Origin: Rhodoferax sp. BLA1 | GTDB lineage: Bacteria > Pseudomonadota > Gammaproteobacteria > Burkholderiales > Burkholderiaceae_C | Direction of reading: 5' to 3' | Assembly: GCF_013416775.1 (NCBI RefSeq) | Contig: NZ_SZVI01000001.1 | Coordinates: forward strand, 496,001 to 560,000 | DNA: 64,000 nucleotides | Part shown: positions 21,089-30,419 of the stretch, one piece after another | Position numbering within the stretch: position 1 is the first letter of the stretch | How the letters are laid out: each line of letters opens with the position of its first letter | Program-made: the position numbers and the translations under genes | Notes under the pieces: generated by a model | Database searches by the model: none | What the model was told of the DNA's origin: nothing | What the model saw: the letters and a program-made list of their open reading frames with translations, nothing else

Positions 21089-22290
21089 GCCAGCCCCATT
21101 GTTTGCCGGGCAGCACCGGCTGGAGTGACGACGGACAACCCGCCACCCTGGGGGTGATGGGGGGTGGCCAGCTCGGGCGCATGTTTGTGCACGCGGCGCA
21201 GAGCATGGGCTACTTCACTGTGGTGCTCGACCCCGACACCAGCAGCCCGGCCGGGCTGGTGAGCCACCAGCACATCCAGCGGGATTACCTGGACGCGCAG
21301 GGCCTGGCAAAGCTGGTGCAACACTGTGCGGCCGTCACCACCGAGTTCGAGAACGTGCCCGCCGCCGCCCTGGCCACCCTGGCCGCGACCCGGCCCACCG
21401 CGCCAAACGCCGAGGCGGTGGCGATTGCGCAGGACCGCATCCAGGAAAAAGCCCACTTGGCACGCAGCGGGGTGCCGGTGGCGCCTTATGCGGTGATCGA
21501 AAACGCGGCCGACCTGGCGACGGTGGCTGACACCCTGCTGCCCGGTATTTTGAAAACCGCCCGCCTGGGTTACGACGGCAAGGGCCAGCTGCGCGTGAGC
21601 AGCCGGGCCGAGTTGGCCAGCGCCTGGGACGCCCTCAAACAAGTACCCTGTGTGCTCGAGCAGATGCTGCCGCTGGCCGACGAGTGTTCGGTGATTGTGG
21701 CGCGTGGCTGGGATGGCGCTTGTGTCCACTTTGCGCCGCAGCGCAACCTGCACCGCCAGGGCATTCTGGCGGTGACCCAGGCTTATGAAGAAAATCTGCC
21801 ACCAGCCCTTGTTGATAAAGCGGTAGCAGCTACCAAAAAAATAGCTGATGAGCTGAACTACGTCGGTGTGTTGTGTGTCGAGTTTTTTGTGCTGGCCGAG
21901 GGTTCACCCGAGTCGACCGCACTCGGTGGCCTGGTGGTCAACGAGATGGCACCGCGCCCGCACAACAGTGGCCACTACACGCTCGACGCTTGTGACCAGT
22001 CGCAGTTTGACCTGCAGGTGCGCACCCTGGCCGGTCTGCCGCTGGTGCAGCCGCGCCACCACAGCGCCGCTGTGATGCTCAACCTGCTCGGGGACCTGTG
22101 GGTGGATGGATGCATCCCGCCCTGGGACGCGGTGCTGGCCTTGCCCGGGGTGCATTTGCACCTGTACGGCAAGTTGCAGGCCAAACCCGGGCGCAAGATG
22201 GGCCACCTGACCGTGACCGCTGCAACGGCGGCTGAGGCCAATGCGGTGGCCTTGGAGGCCGCCCGCCTGCTGGGGATCGAGGCATTTTGA
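21085..22290 (+). CDS. purK: 5-(carboxyamino)imidazole ribonucleotide synthase
   Basis: 401 aa ATP-grasp enzyme making N5-CAIR from AIR, bicarbonate and ATP. Seen: [16 protein letters not shown] at the N-terminus, [36 protein letters not shown], and [14 protein letters not shown] at the metal site. A short region around residues 237-257 overlaps a degenerate copy of the palindromic repeat without disturbing the fold. Confidence 0.97.
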   Translation: MSQPHCLPGSTGWSDDGQPATLGVMGGGQLGRMFVHAAQSMGYFTVVLDPDTSSPAGLVSHQHIQRDYLDAQGLAKLVQHCAAVTTEFENVPAAALATLAATRPTAPNAEAVAIAQDRIQEKAHLARSGVPVAPYAVIENAADLATVADTLLPGILKTARLGYDGKGQLRVSSRAELASAWDALKQVPCVLEQMLPLADECSVIVARGWDGACVHFAPQRNLHRQGILAVTQAYEENLPPALVDKAVAATKKIADELNYVGVLCVEFFVLAEGSPESTALGGLVVNEMAPRPHNSGHYTLDACDQSQFDLQVRTLAGLPLVQPRHHSAAVMLNLLGDLWVDGCIPPWDAVLALPGVHLHLYGKLQAKPGRKMGHLTVTAATAAEANAVALEAARLLGIEAF

Positions 22291-22318
22291 AGCGACTCCA
22301 GAGGACAAGGGGGCGCCT

Positions 22319-23329
22319 GTGATCCTGCCCGGCAACAACGCGCCATCTATAGCAGAAGCAGCAGACAGCATCAGGGCTGGCAGGTTGTTGGGCTTGCCTA
22401 CCGAGACGGTCTATGGGCTGGCAGCCGACGCCGACAACGACGCCGCCGTGGCACAGATTTTTGTCGCCAAAGGCCGCCCGGCTGACCACCCGCTGATCGT
22501 GCATGTCGCGGATGCAGCGGCGACAGCCCATTACGCGGCAGACATGCCCGACTTCGCGCACAGACTCATGGCGGCCTTCTGGCCCGGCCCGCTGACCCTG
22601 ATCCTGCCGCGCCAACCCGGTGTGGCCCAGGCCGCCGCCGGTGGCAACCCCACCGTGGGCCTGCGTTGCCCGTCACACCCGGTGGCGCAAGCGCTGTTGC
22701 AAGCCTGCGCGACACAAGGGGTGTGGGGTGTGGCCGCGCCGAGCGCCAACAAGTTTGGCCGCGTCAGCCCCACCACCGCTGCCCATGTAGCGGGTGAGTT
22801 TGGGGAGGAGCTGCTGATTCTGGACGGTGGCGCCTGCAGCGTGGGCATCGAGTCCACCATCATCGACTGCAGCCGGGGCCAGCCGGTGCTGCTGCGCCCG
22901 GGCGCCATCACGCCGGAACAGGTACAGACGGTTTGCGGCCTCAAAGTGCTTCAAAAAGAAGAGCTATCAACCCTTGATACACAAGCACCCAAGGCCTCTG
23001 GCACCCTGGAGTCGCACTATGCACCCCGCGCCCGGGTACGCCTGATGGATGCGGCGGCGATGGACCAAGGCGCCCCCTTGATGCTGGGTGAGGCGAGTTC
23101 TGCGACTGGCCCGGTGCTGGGCATCTGGTCCCACAAACCGCTGGCCTTGTATGATACCCGCTGCCTGTGGCAGGCCATGCCCGCTGATGCGGCGCAGGCG
23201 GCCCAGCAGCTGTTTGCCACGCTGCGTGCGCTGGATGCCCAGGGGGTGTCTCAGATCTGGGTGCAGACCCCACCGACCACGCCCGAGTGGGACGGTGTGC
23301 GCGACCGGCTGCAGCGCGCCGCGTATTGA
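22319..23329 (+). CDS. L-threonylcarbamoyladenylate synthase, Sua5/YciO/YrdC type
   Basis: 336 aa from a GTG at 22319, preceded by AAGGGGG; the upstream extension overlaps purK in another frame and is rejected. It makes the threonylcarbamoyl-AMP intermediate for t6A at tRNA position 37. The YrdC domain (GLPTETVYGLAADA, KGRPADHPLIVH, SANKFGRVSPTTA) is followed by a Sua5 C-terminal domain. Between them (residues ~211-228) is an in-frame copy of the palindromic repeat, inside the interdomain linker. tsaB lies 3 kb away. Confidence 0.92.
   Translation: MILPGNNAPSIAEAADSIRAGRLLGLPTETVYGLAADADNDAAVAQIFVAKGRPADHPLIVHVADAAATAHYAADMPDFAHRLMAAFWPGPLTLILPRQPGVAQAAAGGNPTVGLRCPSHPVAQALLQACATQGVWGVAAPSANKFGRVSPTTAAHVAGEFGEELLILDGGACSVGIESTIIDCSRGQPVLLRPGAITPEQVQTVCGLKVLQKEELSTLDTQAPKASGTLESHYAPRARVRLMDAAAMDQGAPLMLGEASSATGPVLGIWSHKPLALYDTRCLWQAMPADAAQAAQQLFATLRALDAQGVSQIWVQTPPTTPEWDGVRDRLQRAAY
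22951..23000 (+). repeat. Dispersed palindromic repeat, copy inside the Sua5-type gene
   Basis: Contains GAGCTATCAACCCTTGAT and AAGGCCTCTGG. It is degenerate but in the same order as other copies and sits in the linker between the YrdC and Sua5 domains. Confidence 0.5.
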
Positions 23330-23342
23330 GCGCCAGCGGCGC

Positions 23343-23597
23343 TCAGCGGTAACGCAGTTTCATCCCCAGGATCATCGCGGCCAACGACACCGTGATGGCA
23401 TTGGAGATCACGATCGGCCAAGCGTCCATCAGCAGGCCATAGACCAGCCAGCACGCCACACCGGTGGTGAACACGCAGTACATGCCCAGCGAGATGCCGC
23501 TGACATCTTTGGTGCGGAAGGTGTGCCAGGCCTGGGGTAAAAAACTGATGGTGGTCAGCGTGGCGGCGACCGAGCCAATGATGTCAATCAAAGTCAT
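23343..23597 (-). CDS. SemiSWEET-like small membrane protein
   Basis: 84 aa; the start is set at the ATG giving MTLIDIIGSVAATLTT. Three transmembrane segments and the motif FLPQAWHTFRTKDVSGIS fit the bacterial half-size SWEET (MtN3/PQ-loop) family, which dimerises to pass sugars. The substrate is unknown. It is convergent with the Sua5-type gene (13 bases between stops). Confidence 0.82.
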   Translation of the reverse strand: MTLIDIIGSVAATLTTISFLPQAWHTFRTKDVSGISLGMYCVFTTGVACWLVYGLLMDAWPIVISNAITVSLAAMILGMKLRYR

Positions 23598-23662
23598 GGG
23601 AATGGGGTTTAAGGGAAAACCCGATTGTCGGTCAAGCATGTGTCCATTTGTGTCGGCTCTGC

Positions 23663-25156
23663 TCAACGTCCCAAGGTGGTGTTGCCGGACGTGCTGGCCT
23701 CAGCCGCCGCCCAGTCCACCACCGCCTCCAACACTGGCCGTGCGGCGGCCGCATTGGGGTGGTTGACGATGGCCACCAGCGTCAGATGGCGGCCGTTGAT
23801 GCCATGCACATACCCGGCCACCGCCTGCACATCACGCAGGCTGCCGGTTTTGAGGTGGGCACTGGCCAGGGCCGCACGGCTGCGTTTGAGGGTGCCGTCC
23901 AAGCCCACCAGCGGCAGCGAGGCCATCAGCTCGGGCATGTAGGGCGACAGGTAAGCCACCTGCAGCATCCGGCCCAGAGCGGCAGCGCTGATGCGTGCCT
24001 GGCGCGACAGACCGGCGCCGTTCTCGATTTGCGGCACCGCGAGCGCCTGGGTGGCCGTGCCAGACAGCGCAATGCGGCGCTGCCACCAGCCCCGCAGCAC
24101 CTCACGCGCGGCCTCAAAGCTGGCCGGGCTGCTTGCGTCAGCCTGGCGTGCCAGTGTCAAAAACAGCTGCTGCGCCATCACGTTGTTGCTGAACTTGTTG
24201 ATGTCGCGGATCACCTCGGCCAGGGTGGGTGAACTCACCCAAAAACTCGGGCTGGTGGCCGGGGCGCGGCCATCCAGCACACGGCCATCGAGCTTGCCAC
24301 CCTGGTTGCGCCAAAGGCCTTCGATCGCACGGGCGGCGTAGCTGGGTGGGTCGATGTAGGCCACCGGCCAAAGTTTTTCACCACAGCCCATCGGGTAACC
24401 GCCCGCCAAACGGATGCGGGCCGGGTCAGAAAAATCCGCTTGCAGCCCACCACGGTAGTCTCCGCAGCCGTCTGCGCTGGCACTGCTGAGCAGCGGCACG
24501 CTGGTGGGCATCTGCACCCCGGCCAGCGGCGGGTCGATCTGCACCCGCGCCACCCGGTTGGCCGGGTCGGGGGTGAAGGTCATCAGGATGGACTTGAAGT
24601 TGATCAGCAGCGCCTCGGGGCTGGCGTTGTAGGGGCGCAGCGGCTCCCCGTCAAAATCACCCGGCTGGCTGGTGGGTGGGGCAAAAGCGCTGCGGTCGAG
24701 CACGATGTCACCCGCAATCCGCTGCACCCCCAGGCCTTGCACCCGGCGCAGCAGCAGCCAGAGTTTTTCGAGCGTCAGCGCCGGGTCACCCTGGCCAGCG
24801 ATCACCAGGTTGCCCTTGAGCACACCGTTGACCACCGGGCCGTCCAGCCAGACCGGGGTGCGCCAAGTGAAGGCCGGGCCGAGCAGGTCCAGCGCGGCCG
24901 TGGTGGTCACCAGTTTCATGACCGAGGCCGGGTTGACCAGCACCTCGGCCCGGTGGCTCAGGCGTGGCGCCGAGAGGCCGTTGGCATCCACCACCAGCAG
25001 GCTGATGGCGTCCAACGGCAACTGGGCACGCGCCAGGGCGCTGCTGATCGGCTCGGGCAACGCCTGGGCGCCAGCGGCCAGCGCGCTGAGACCAAGCCAG
25101 AGGGGTAACAAACAGTGGGCCAGTTGGTGGCATCGACGTGAGGGTGATCGGGTCAT
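23663..25156 (-). CDS. dacB: D-alanyl-D-alanine carboxypeptidase/endopeptidase (PBP4 type)
   Basis: 497 aa; the start is set at the ATG directly before a signal peptide (residues ~1-32). A class C penicillin-binding protein that trims peptidoglycan cross-links. The three active-site motifs are present: SVMK (78-81), SNN near 322 and KTG near 433. The large domain inserted between the first two motifs is as expected for the family. Divergent from the EamA transporter gene with only 34 bases between starts. Confidence 0.93.
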   Translation of the reverse strand: MTRSPSRRCHQLAHCLLPLWLGLSALAAGAQALPEPISSALARAQLPLDAISLLVVDANGLSAPRLSHRAEVLVNPASVMKLVTTTAALDLLGPAFTWRTPVWLDGPVVNGVLKGNLVIAGQGDPALTLEKLWLLLRRVQGLGVQRIAGDIVLDRSAFAPPTSQPGDFDGEPLRPYNASPEALLINFKSILMTFTPDPANRVARVQIDPPLAGVQMPTSVPLLSSASADGCGDYRGGLQADFSDPARIRLAGGYPMGCGEKLWPVAYIDPPSYAARAIEGLWRNQGGKLDGRVLDGRAPATSPSFWVSSPTLAEVIRDINKFSNNVMAQQLFLTLARQADASSPASFEAAREVLRGWWQRRIALSGTATQALAVPQIENGAGLSRQARISAAALGRMLQVAYLSPYMPELMASLPLVGLDGTLKRSRAALASAHLKTGSLRDVQAVAGYVHGINGRHLTLVAIVNHPNAAAARPVLEAVVDWAAAEASTSGNTTLGR

Positions 25157-25190
25157 GGCCGGATTATCCGGGCCACGGATAATGCCGCTC

Positions 25191-26222
25191 ATGACCGATG
25201 TCCCCCACCCTCTTCTGGCCCGTTTCCCCCCCCGCACGGTGGGCATCGCTGCGGCTGTGATCACGGTGCTGATCTGGACCTCGTTCATTGTGATTGCCCG
25301 TGCCTCGAACGACCCGGCGCGCGGTGGCCTGCTGACCCCGTTTGACATCGCCTACTGCCGCATTGTGGGCGCCAGCCTGATCCTGCTGCCCCTGGGGGCC
25401 TGGCTGGTGCACCAGGACCGTGTCCGTGGCATCCGTGGCTCAAACTGGCTGCGCATCTCGCCCTTGCCGGGCCACATCACCATCAAGACCGGCTTTTTTG
25501 GCGGCCTGCTCTACGCCTTGCTGGCCTACAGCGCCTTTGTCTATGCACCGGCGGTACACGCCTCGGTGCTGATGCCGGGCAGCCTGCCGCTGTGGACGGC
25601 CTTGCTGGCAATGTGGCTGCTGTCTGACCGGATCACGTCAGCACGCGCTGCGGGTCTGGCGCTGATTGTGCTCGGTGACCTGCTGGTGGGTGGCCTGAGC
25701 CTGCTGCAGGTGTTTGAAGGTGGCTCGGTCTGGATCGGTGACCTGCTGTTCATGACAGCGGCCATGTGCTGGGCCTGTTACAGCGTGCTGGCGCGCCACT
25801 ACCGGCTCGACGCGGTGCGCGCCACCATCGCCATCACCACTTTTGCCTGTGTGGCCTATTTGCCGATGTACACCGCGATGGCCTTGACCGGGGTGGTCAA
25901 GTCGCAGCTGTTCCATGCGCCCTGGCGCGACCTGCTGTTTCAGGCGGCGTTTCAGGGCTGGGGCTCGGTGGTGATCTCGGGGGTGACCTTCACCCAGATG
26001 ATCCGCCACTTTGGCCCGGTGCGCTCGACCATGATCACCGCCCTGGTGCCGGGCCTCTCAGCCCTGAGCGCGGTGCTGCTGCTGGGTGAACCGCTGCACT
26101 GGAACCTGGCTGCAGGTCTGCTGCTGGTGACCGGTGGCATTTTGTTTGGGGTGCGCGCGGCAGCGCCAAACCCCTCTAAAAACATAGCTGTCAAGCCAGT
26201 ATCCAAAGGGGCTGGCGGCTGA
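25191..26222 (+). CDS. DMT superfamily transporter (EamA family)
   Basis: 343 aa with about ten transmembrane segments in two EamA repeats. An alternative ATG lies nine bases upstream. The substrate is unknown. The last ~15 residues (NIAVKPVSKGAGG) are encoded by a copy of the dispersed palindromic repeat, which also supplies the stop codon, so the repeat has replaced the native C-terminus. Confidence 0.85.
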   Translation: MTDVPHPLLARFPPRTVGIAAAVITVLIWTSFIVIARASNDPARGGLLTPFDIAYCRIVGASLILLPLGAWLVHQDRVRGIRGSNWLRISPLPGHITIKTGFFGGLLYALLAYSAFVYAPAVHASVLMPGSLPLWTALLAMWLLSDRITSARAAGLALIVLGDLLVGGLSLLQVFEGGSVWIGDLLFMTAAMCWACYSVLARHYRLDAVRATIAITTFACVAYLPMYTAMALTGVVKSQLFHAPWRDLLFQAAFQGWGSVVISGVTFTQMIRHFGPVRSTMITALVPGLSALSAVLLLGEPLHWNLAAGLLLVTGGILFGVRAAAPNPSKNIAVKPVSKGAGG

Positions 26223-26226
26223 TTGG
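26176..26226 (+). repeat. Dispersed palindromic repeat at the 3' end of the EamA gene
   Basis: ACATAGCTGTCAAGCC, then AAAGGGGCTGGCGGCTGATT, the same orientation as the 30370 copy. The stop codon TGA at 26220-26222 lies inside it. Confidence 0.65.
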
Positions 26227-26238
26227 ATGGATAGACAC

Positions 26239-26937
26239 ATGAACCTCTTGGCCCTGGACACCAGTACCGAACAGATGTCGATCGCTGTGCAGCGCGCTGG
26301 TGTGGTCACGCCCTGGCATCACAGCGCAGTCGGTGGCGCCCACAGCTCCACGCACCTGATTCCCGAAATCCAAAAGCTGCTGGCGCAGGCCGAGCTGTCT
26401 TTTGACCAACTCGACGCGATTGTGTTTGGTGCCGGACCGGGCTCGTTCACCGGGCTGCGAACCGCCTGTTCGGTGGCGCAGGGCCTGGCTTTTGGGGCGG
26501 ATGTGCCGGTGCTGCCGGTGGACACGCTGCTGGCCGTGGCCGAAGAAGCGCGTTGGCAGCTGTCTGGCGCAAGCGGCTTGGTGGTCACCAGCCTGCTCGA
26601 CGCACGCATGGACGAGCTGTACACCGCCAGCTACATCTTTGAGAGTGATGTATGGCGACAGATCAAGGGCTGTAGCCTGATCAAGCCTGAGAGCCTGGAC
26701 TGGGACGGCGTGGGTGTGCTGGTGGGCAATGGGTTTGCCGCCTATGGTGCGCGCCTGCCCGATGGCCCCGGTCTGCGCCTGCTGGCCTTGCCCACCGCAA
26801 CGGCCATGCTGCGTCTGGCGCCAGCCTTGCTGGCCGCTGGCGGCGCGGTGCCGGCGGCACAGGCGCTGCCCACCTACATCCGCGACAAGGTGGCGCAGAC
26901 CACGTTGGAACGCGCGGCCGCCAAATCTGCGACCTGA
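26239..26937 (+). CDS. tsaB: tRNA threonylcarbamoyladenosine biosynthesis protein TsaB
   Basis: 232 aa from the ATG giving MNLLALDTSTE (an in-frame ATG lies four codons upstream). An ASKHA-fold partner of TsaD in t6A synthesis: LALDTSTEQMSIAV at the N-terminus and GAGPGSFTGLRTACSVAQGLAFG are diagnostic. It is followed seven bases later by rimI, a common pairing. Confidence 0.95.
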   Translation: MNLLALDTSTEQMSIAVQRAGVVTPWHHSAVGGAHSSTHLIPEIQKLLAQAELSFDQLDAIVFGAGPGSFTGLRTACSVAQGLAFGADVPVLPVDTLLAVAEEARWQLSGASGLVVTSLLDARMDELYTASYIFESDVWRQIKGCSLIKPESLDWDGVGVLVGNGFAAYGARLPDGPGLRLLALPTATAMLRLAPALLAAGGAVPAAQALPTYIRDKVAQTTLERAAAKSAT

Positions 26938-26944
26938 ACCCGCC

Positions 26945-27424
26945 ATGAACGCCCAACTGCAGCCTGTGGAAGTGCGCTTTGAGCCCATGCGTGAGGCCGA
27001 CCTCGACGCGGTGTTGGCGCTCGAGCAGCAGGCCTACAGCCACCCCTGGCAGCGGCGCCACTTTGCCGACTGTCTGGCCGGGGGTTACCAGGCGCAGCTG
27101 CTGCTGGCGGGCGACACCCTGCTGGGCTACTTTGTCGCCATGCAAGGTTTTGAAGAGGTGCACTTGCTCAACCTGGCGGTGGCGCCCGGCCACCAGCGCC
27201 AGGGCTGGGCCAAGGTGATGCTCGACGCGCTGGTGTTGTGGGCGCGAGGCCAGGGCCTGCAATGGGTCTGGCTGGAGGCGCGCGCCAGCAACACCCGCGC
27301 GGTGCAGGTTTACAAGGCGCACGGCTTTCGTTATGTGGGCCTGCGCAAGCAGTATTACCCGGCGGAACTCGGCCAGCGCGAAGACGCGCTGGTGATGAGC
27401 CTCAAACTCGACAACACGCCATGA
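26945..27424 (+). CDS. rimI: GNAT acetyltransferase RimI
   Basis: 159 aa. Acetylates the N-terminal alanine of ribosomal protein S18 in E. coli. Acetyl-CoA-binding motif: LAVAPGHQRQGWAKVMLDAL; followed by EARASNTRAVQVYKAHGFRYVGLRKQYY, the usual RimI end. It sits in an apparent operon tsaB-rimI-uracil glycosylase. Confidence 0.92.
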   Translation: MNAQLQPVEVRFEPMREADLDAVLALEQQAYSHPWQRRHFADCLAGGYQAQLLLAGDTLLGYFVAMQGFEEVHLLNLAVAPGHQRQGWAKVMLDALVLWARGQGLQWVWLEARASNTRAVQVYKAHGFRYVGLRKQYYPAELGQREDALVMSLKLDNTP

Positions 27425-27469
27425 GGGTCGGGCCACAGCCCAGTCGGCCCAGTCGGTGAAAATCAGCCC

Positions 27470-28465
27470 ATGAGCCTTGACCTTGATACCCGCCAACGCG
27501 CCATGCTGGCCGAGATGGGGGTGCACGTCTGGTGGCCCGACAACACGGCCCCCGATGAGGTGTTGGCCCAGGCGGCCGCAGCCGATTTACAGGCCGACAG
27601 CGACCGCCACCACGATCTGGAAAATGTGGCACCCAGCCCAGACAGTGAAAGGGCTGGAGGCCAATTTCACTCACAAGCTGCGGCACCACAGCCGAGCAGC
27701 GCCCGGTCTGCGCCGCCTGCCGCGACGGCGCCACCCGCAGCGCCCGAGCACCCAGCAGATCAGCGGCCAACACCCCCCACCCGAGCGCGCCAGGCCCCGA
27801 GCGGCCCAGCCCCCACCGCGCTGACCCCGCTGCCACCAGGCATCGAGACCATGGACTGGCCCACGTTGCAGGCCACGGTGACGGCCTGTCAGGCCTGCGC
27901 CATGTGCCTGGGCCGACGTGGCCCGGTGCTGGCCGCCCCGCCAGACAGCCTGCGGGCCGACTGGCTGGTGCTCGGTGAACCACCTGACGACGCGCAGGAG
28001 CGCGCTGGCGAACCCTTTGTGGACGACGCGGGCCTGTTACTCGACAACATGCTCAAGGCGGTGGGGGTGCAACGCCACCAAACAGGCCTAGCCGAAGAGA
28101 ACAACCCGGCCCAGACCGCCTACCTGAGCCTGGTGCTCAAATGCCGCCCGGTGGTGCCCACCACGCCCGACGCGCAGGCGCTGGCCGACTGCGCGCATTA
28201 CCTGCGCCGCGAAATCGCGCTGGTGCAGCCCAAGGTGATTTTGGCCATGGGTCGGCTGGCGATGCAGGTGCTGCTGAGCCAGGACCACCCGCAAGGCCTC
28301 AAACTGCCACTGGGCAAGTTGCGCGGTCAGGTCTGGCATTACCAGGGTGTGCCAGTGGTGGTGACCTACCCACCCGCCTACCTGCTGCGTAACCCGCTGG
28401 ACAAAGCCCGCGCCTGGGAAGATTTGTGCCTGGCGGCCGAGGTGGCACAAGCCCCAAGCCGCTGA
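27470..28465 (+). CDS. Uracil-DNA glycosylase, family 4-like
   Basis: 331 aa. The C-terminal ~200 residues match the family 4 (iron-sulfur) uracil-DNA glycosylases: CQACAMC as the N-terminal cysteine pair, LGEPPDDAQERAGEPFVDDAGLLLDNML, LKCRPVVPTTPD with a third Cys, and VVVTYPPAYLLRNP. The catalytic-loop GEPP replaces the more usual GEAP. The first ~120 residues are a Pro/Ala-rich variable region that includes a copy of the palindromic repeat. Confidence 0.88.
   Translation: MSLDLDTRQRAMLAEMGVHVWWPDNTAPDEVLAQAAAADLQADSDRHHDLENVAPSPDSERAGGQFHSQAAAPQPSSARSAPPAATAPPAAPEHPADQRPTPPTRARQAPSGPAPTALTPLPPGIETMDWPTLQATVTACQACAMCLGRRGPVLAAPPDSLRADWLVLGEPPDDAQERAGEPFVDDAGLLLDNMLKAVGVQRHQTGLAEENNPAQTAYLSLVLKCRPVVPTTPDAQALADCAHYLRREIALVQPKVILAMGRLAMQVLLSQDHPQGLKLPLGKLRGQVWHYQGVPVVVTYPPAYLLRNPLDKARAWEDLCLAAEVAQAPSR
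27621..27670 (+). repeat. Dispersed palindromic repeat, copy inside the glycosylase gene
   Basis: ATGTGGCACCCAGCCC, then GAAAGGGCTGGAGGCCAATT. It lies in the low-complexity N-terminal linker of the protein. Confidence 0.6.
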
Positions 28466-28479
28466 GGGGTCAAACCGCC

Positions 28480-29430
28480 TCAGGCGCCGGGTGCCTGGGT
28501 GTGGTCCAGGTCCGGGCGATGGTAGGGGTCGACGTGGGTCAGCAGGTGCAACACGCGGTGGTGCTGCATCACGCGCTGCTGCGCGGCCACGGTGATGTCG
28601 TGCGCCTGCTCCACCGTCAGGGTGGCCAGCACCTCCAGATGCGCGTCCACCACAATCATGTCGCCCATCATGCGGGTGCGGATGTCGTGCACACCACTCA
28701 CACCGGGGGTTTGCTGCAGGGTCTGGCGGATGGCCTGCAGCTCGGCGTCGTCCACCGCGCGGTCCATCAGGTCGTGCAAGGCGGTCCAGCCAAAACTCCA
28801 GCCCATGCGCGTCACCATGAAACCCACCAGCGCCGCCGCAATCGGGTCAAAAATCGGGTAACCGGCCAGGTTGCCGATGATGCCCACGCCCACCACCAGC
28901 GAGGACGCCGCATCAGATCGGGCGTGCCAGGCATTGGCCACCAGCATGCTGCTTTTGACCTTTTTGGCCACCAGCAACATGTAACGAAACAGCAGCTCCT
29001 TGGCTGTGAGTGCACCCAGCGCCACCCACAGTGCGCCGATGTGCACCGTGGCAATCAACTCTGGGTTTTGCAACTTGCTGGCCGCCGACCACAACATGCC
29101 CAGCCCCACCACCAACAGCAGCAAGCCCAGCACCAGGGAGGCAGCGTTCTCGAAGCGTTGGTGGCCATAAGGGTGGTCGGCATCGGCCGCTTTCTGGCTG
29201 TGGTGGTTGGCAAACAGCACCACGAAGTCGGCCACCAAGTCTGAGAGCGAGTGCAGGCCGTCGGCCACCAAGGCCTGCGATTTGCTCAGCACCCCGGCCA
29301 CGATCTGCAGTGTGCTCAACACCAGATTGACCCCAACACTGACCCAGGTGCTGCGCGAGGCCGCACGCGCACGCTCGGCGTTGTTGTACTGGGGAAGGTC
29401 CTGGGGGTCGGAAATCGGGTCGTGTTGCAT
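28480..29430 (-). CDS. Cation diffusion facilitator transporter
   Basis: 316 aa, six membrane segments and a C-terminal cytoplasmic domain. Metal-site motifs: DGLHSLSDLVAD (His60, Asp64) in the second membrane segment and HARSDAASS in the fifth; the DHPYGHQRFE loop is typical. It exports a divalent metal such as zinc, iron or manganese; the Asp/His pattern alone does not settle which. Convergent with the glycosylase gene and divergent from pyrF. Confidence 0.88.
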   Translation of the reverse strand: MQHDPISDPQDLPQYNNAERARAASRSTWVSVGVNLVLSTLQIVAGVLSKSQALVADGLHSLSDLVADFVVLFANHHSQKAADADHPYGHQRFENAASLVLGLLLLVVGLGMLWSAASKLQNPELIATVHIGALWVALGALTAKELLFRYMLLVAKKVKSSMLVANAWHARSDAASSLVVGVGIIGNLAGYPIFDPIAAALVGFMVTRMGWSFGWTALHDLMDRAVDDAELQAIRQTLQQTPGVSGVHDIRTRMMGDMIVVDAHLEVLATLTVEQAHDITVAAQQRVMQHHRVLHLLTHVDPYHRPDLDHTQAPGA

Positions 29431-29501
29431 GGGGCACCAAGGGGGCGAAACGAGGGGCAGTTTAGGCGCTTTGTGGCCAAGGCATTCTTACAATGTCGGG
29501 C

Positions 29502-30362
29502 ATGAACTTCCTTGACCAACTGGGCGCGGCAGAGCGCCAGAACCAATCTCTGCTGTGTGTCGGTCTGGACCCGGACCCGGCGCGGTTTCCGGCGCACCTC
29601 AAAAACGATGCCAGCAAGATCTACGACTTTTGCGCCGCCATCGTCGACGCCACCGCCGATCTGGTGATTGCCTTCAAACCCCAAATTGCCTACTTTGCCG
29701 CCCACCGGGCCGAAGCCCAGCTGGAGCAGCTGATTCAACACATGCGCCGCACCGCGCCGCAGGTGCCGATCATTCTGGACGCCAAGCGTGGTGACATCGG
29801 CAGCACCGCCGAGCAATACGCGATCGAGGCTTTTGAGCGTTACGGCGCCGACGCCGTCACGCTGTCGCCTTTCATGGGTTTGGATTCGGTACAGCCGTAT
29901 CTGAAGTACCACGGCAAGGGCGCATTTTTGTTGTGCCGCACCTCCAACCCCGGTGGCGACGATTTCCAGAACCAGCGCCTGGCCAGTGTGCCGGGGCAGC
30001 CGCTGCTGTATGAACACATTGCGCGGCTGGCGCAAGGCCACTGGAACATCAACGGCCAGCTCGGTCTGGTGGTGGGCGCCACCTACCCGGCAGAAATTGA
30101 GCGGGTGCGGGCGCTGGCACCGAGCCTGCCGCTGCTGATTCCGGGGGTGGGGGCACAGGGTGGGGATGCACTGGCCACGGTCAAGGCGGGCTGGCGCAAC
30201 CAACGGGCCGCAGACGGCACGGCACAGACCACCGGGCCGATCATCGTCAACTCCTCACGGGCGATTTTGTATGCCAGCGCTGGCGGCGACTTTGCAGCGG
30301 CGGCGCGGGCCGAGGCATTAAAAACCCGCGATGTGTTGCGGGCCGCTTGCCAAGCCGCATAA
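29502..30362 (+). CDS. pyrF: Orotidine 5'-phosphate decarboxylase, group 2
   Basis: 286 aa, taking the ATG giving [15 protein letters not shown]; an in-frame ATG three codons upstream is also possible. Last step of UMP synthesis. The active-site charged network is visible in [16 protein letters not shown] (Asp93, Lys95), with FKPQIAYF and PGVGAQGGD at the phosphate site, the group 2 (longer) type. Confidence 0.95.
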   Translation: MNFLDQLGAAERQNQSLLCVGLDPDPARFPAHLKNDASKIYDFCAAIVDATADLVIAFKPQIAYFAAHRAEAQLEQLIQHMRRTAPQVPIILDAKRGDIGSTAEQYAIEAFERYGADAVTLSPFMGLDSVQPYLKYHGKGAFLLCRTSNPGGDDFQNQRLASVPGQPLLYEHIARLAQGHWNINGQLGLVVGATYPAEIERVRALAPSLPLLIPGVGAQGGDALATVKAGWRNQRAADGTAQTTGPIIVNSSRAILYASAGGDFAAAARAEALKTRDVLRAACQAA

Positions 30363-30369
30363 GCTCTTG

Positions 30370-30417
30370 CATTTATAGCTATCAGCCCTTTTGGGAAAAG
30401 GGCTAGAGGCCAAAAAG
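30370..30417 (+). repeat. Dispersed palindromic repeat, best-preserved copy
   Basis: TTTATAGCTATCAGCCCTTT, then TGGGAAAAGGGCTAGAGGCC. AGCCCTTTT pairs with AAAAGGGCT, a perfect stem that could serve as terminator for the convergent pyrF and chemotaxis genes. Confidence 0.75.
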
Positions 30418-30419
30418 GC

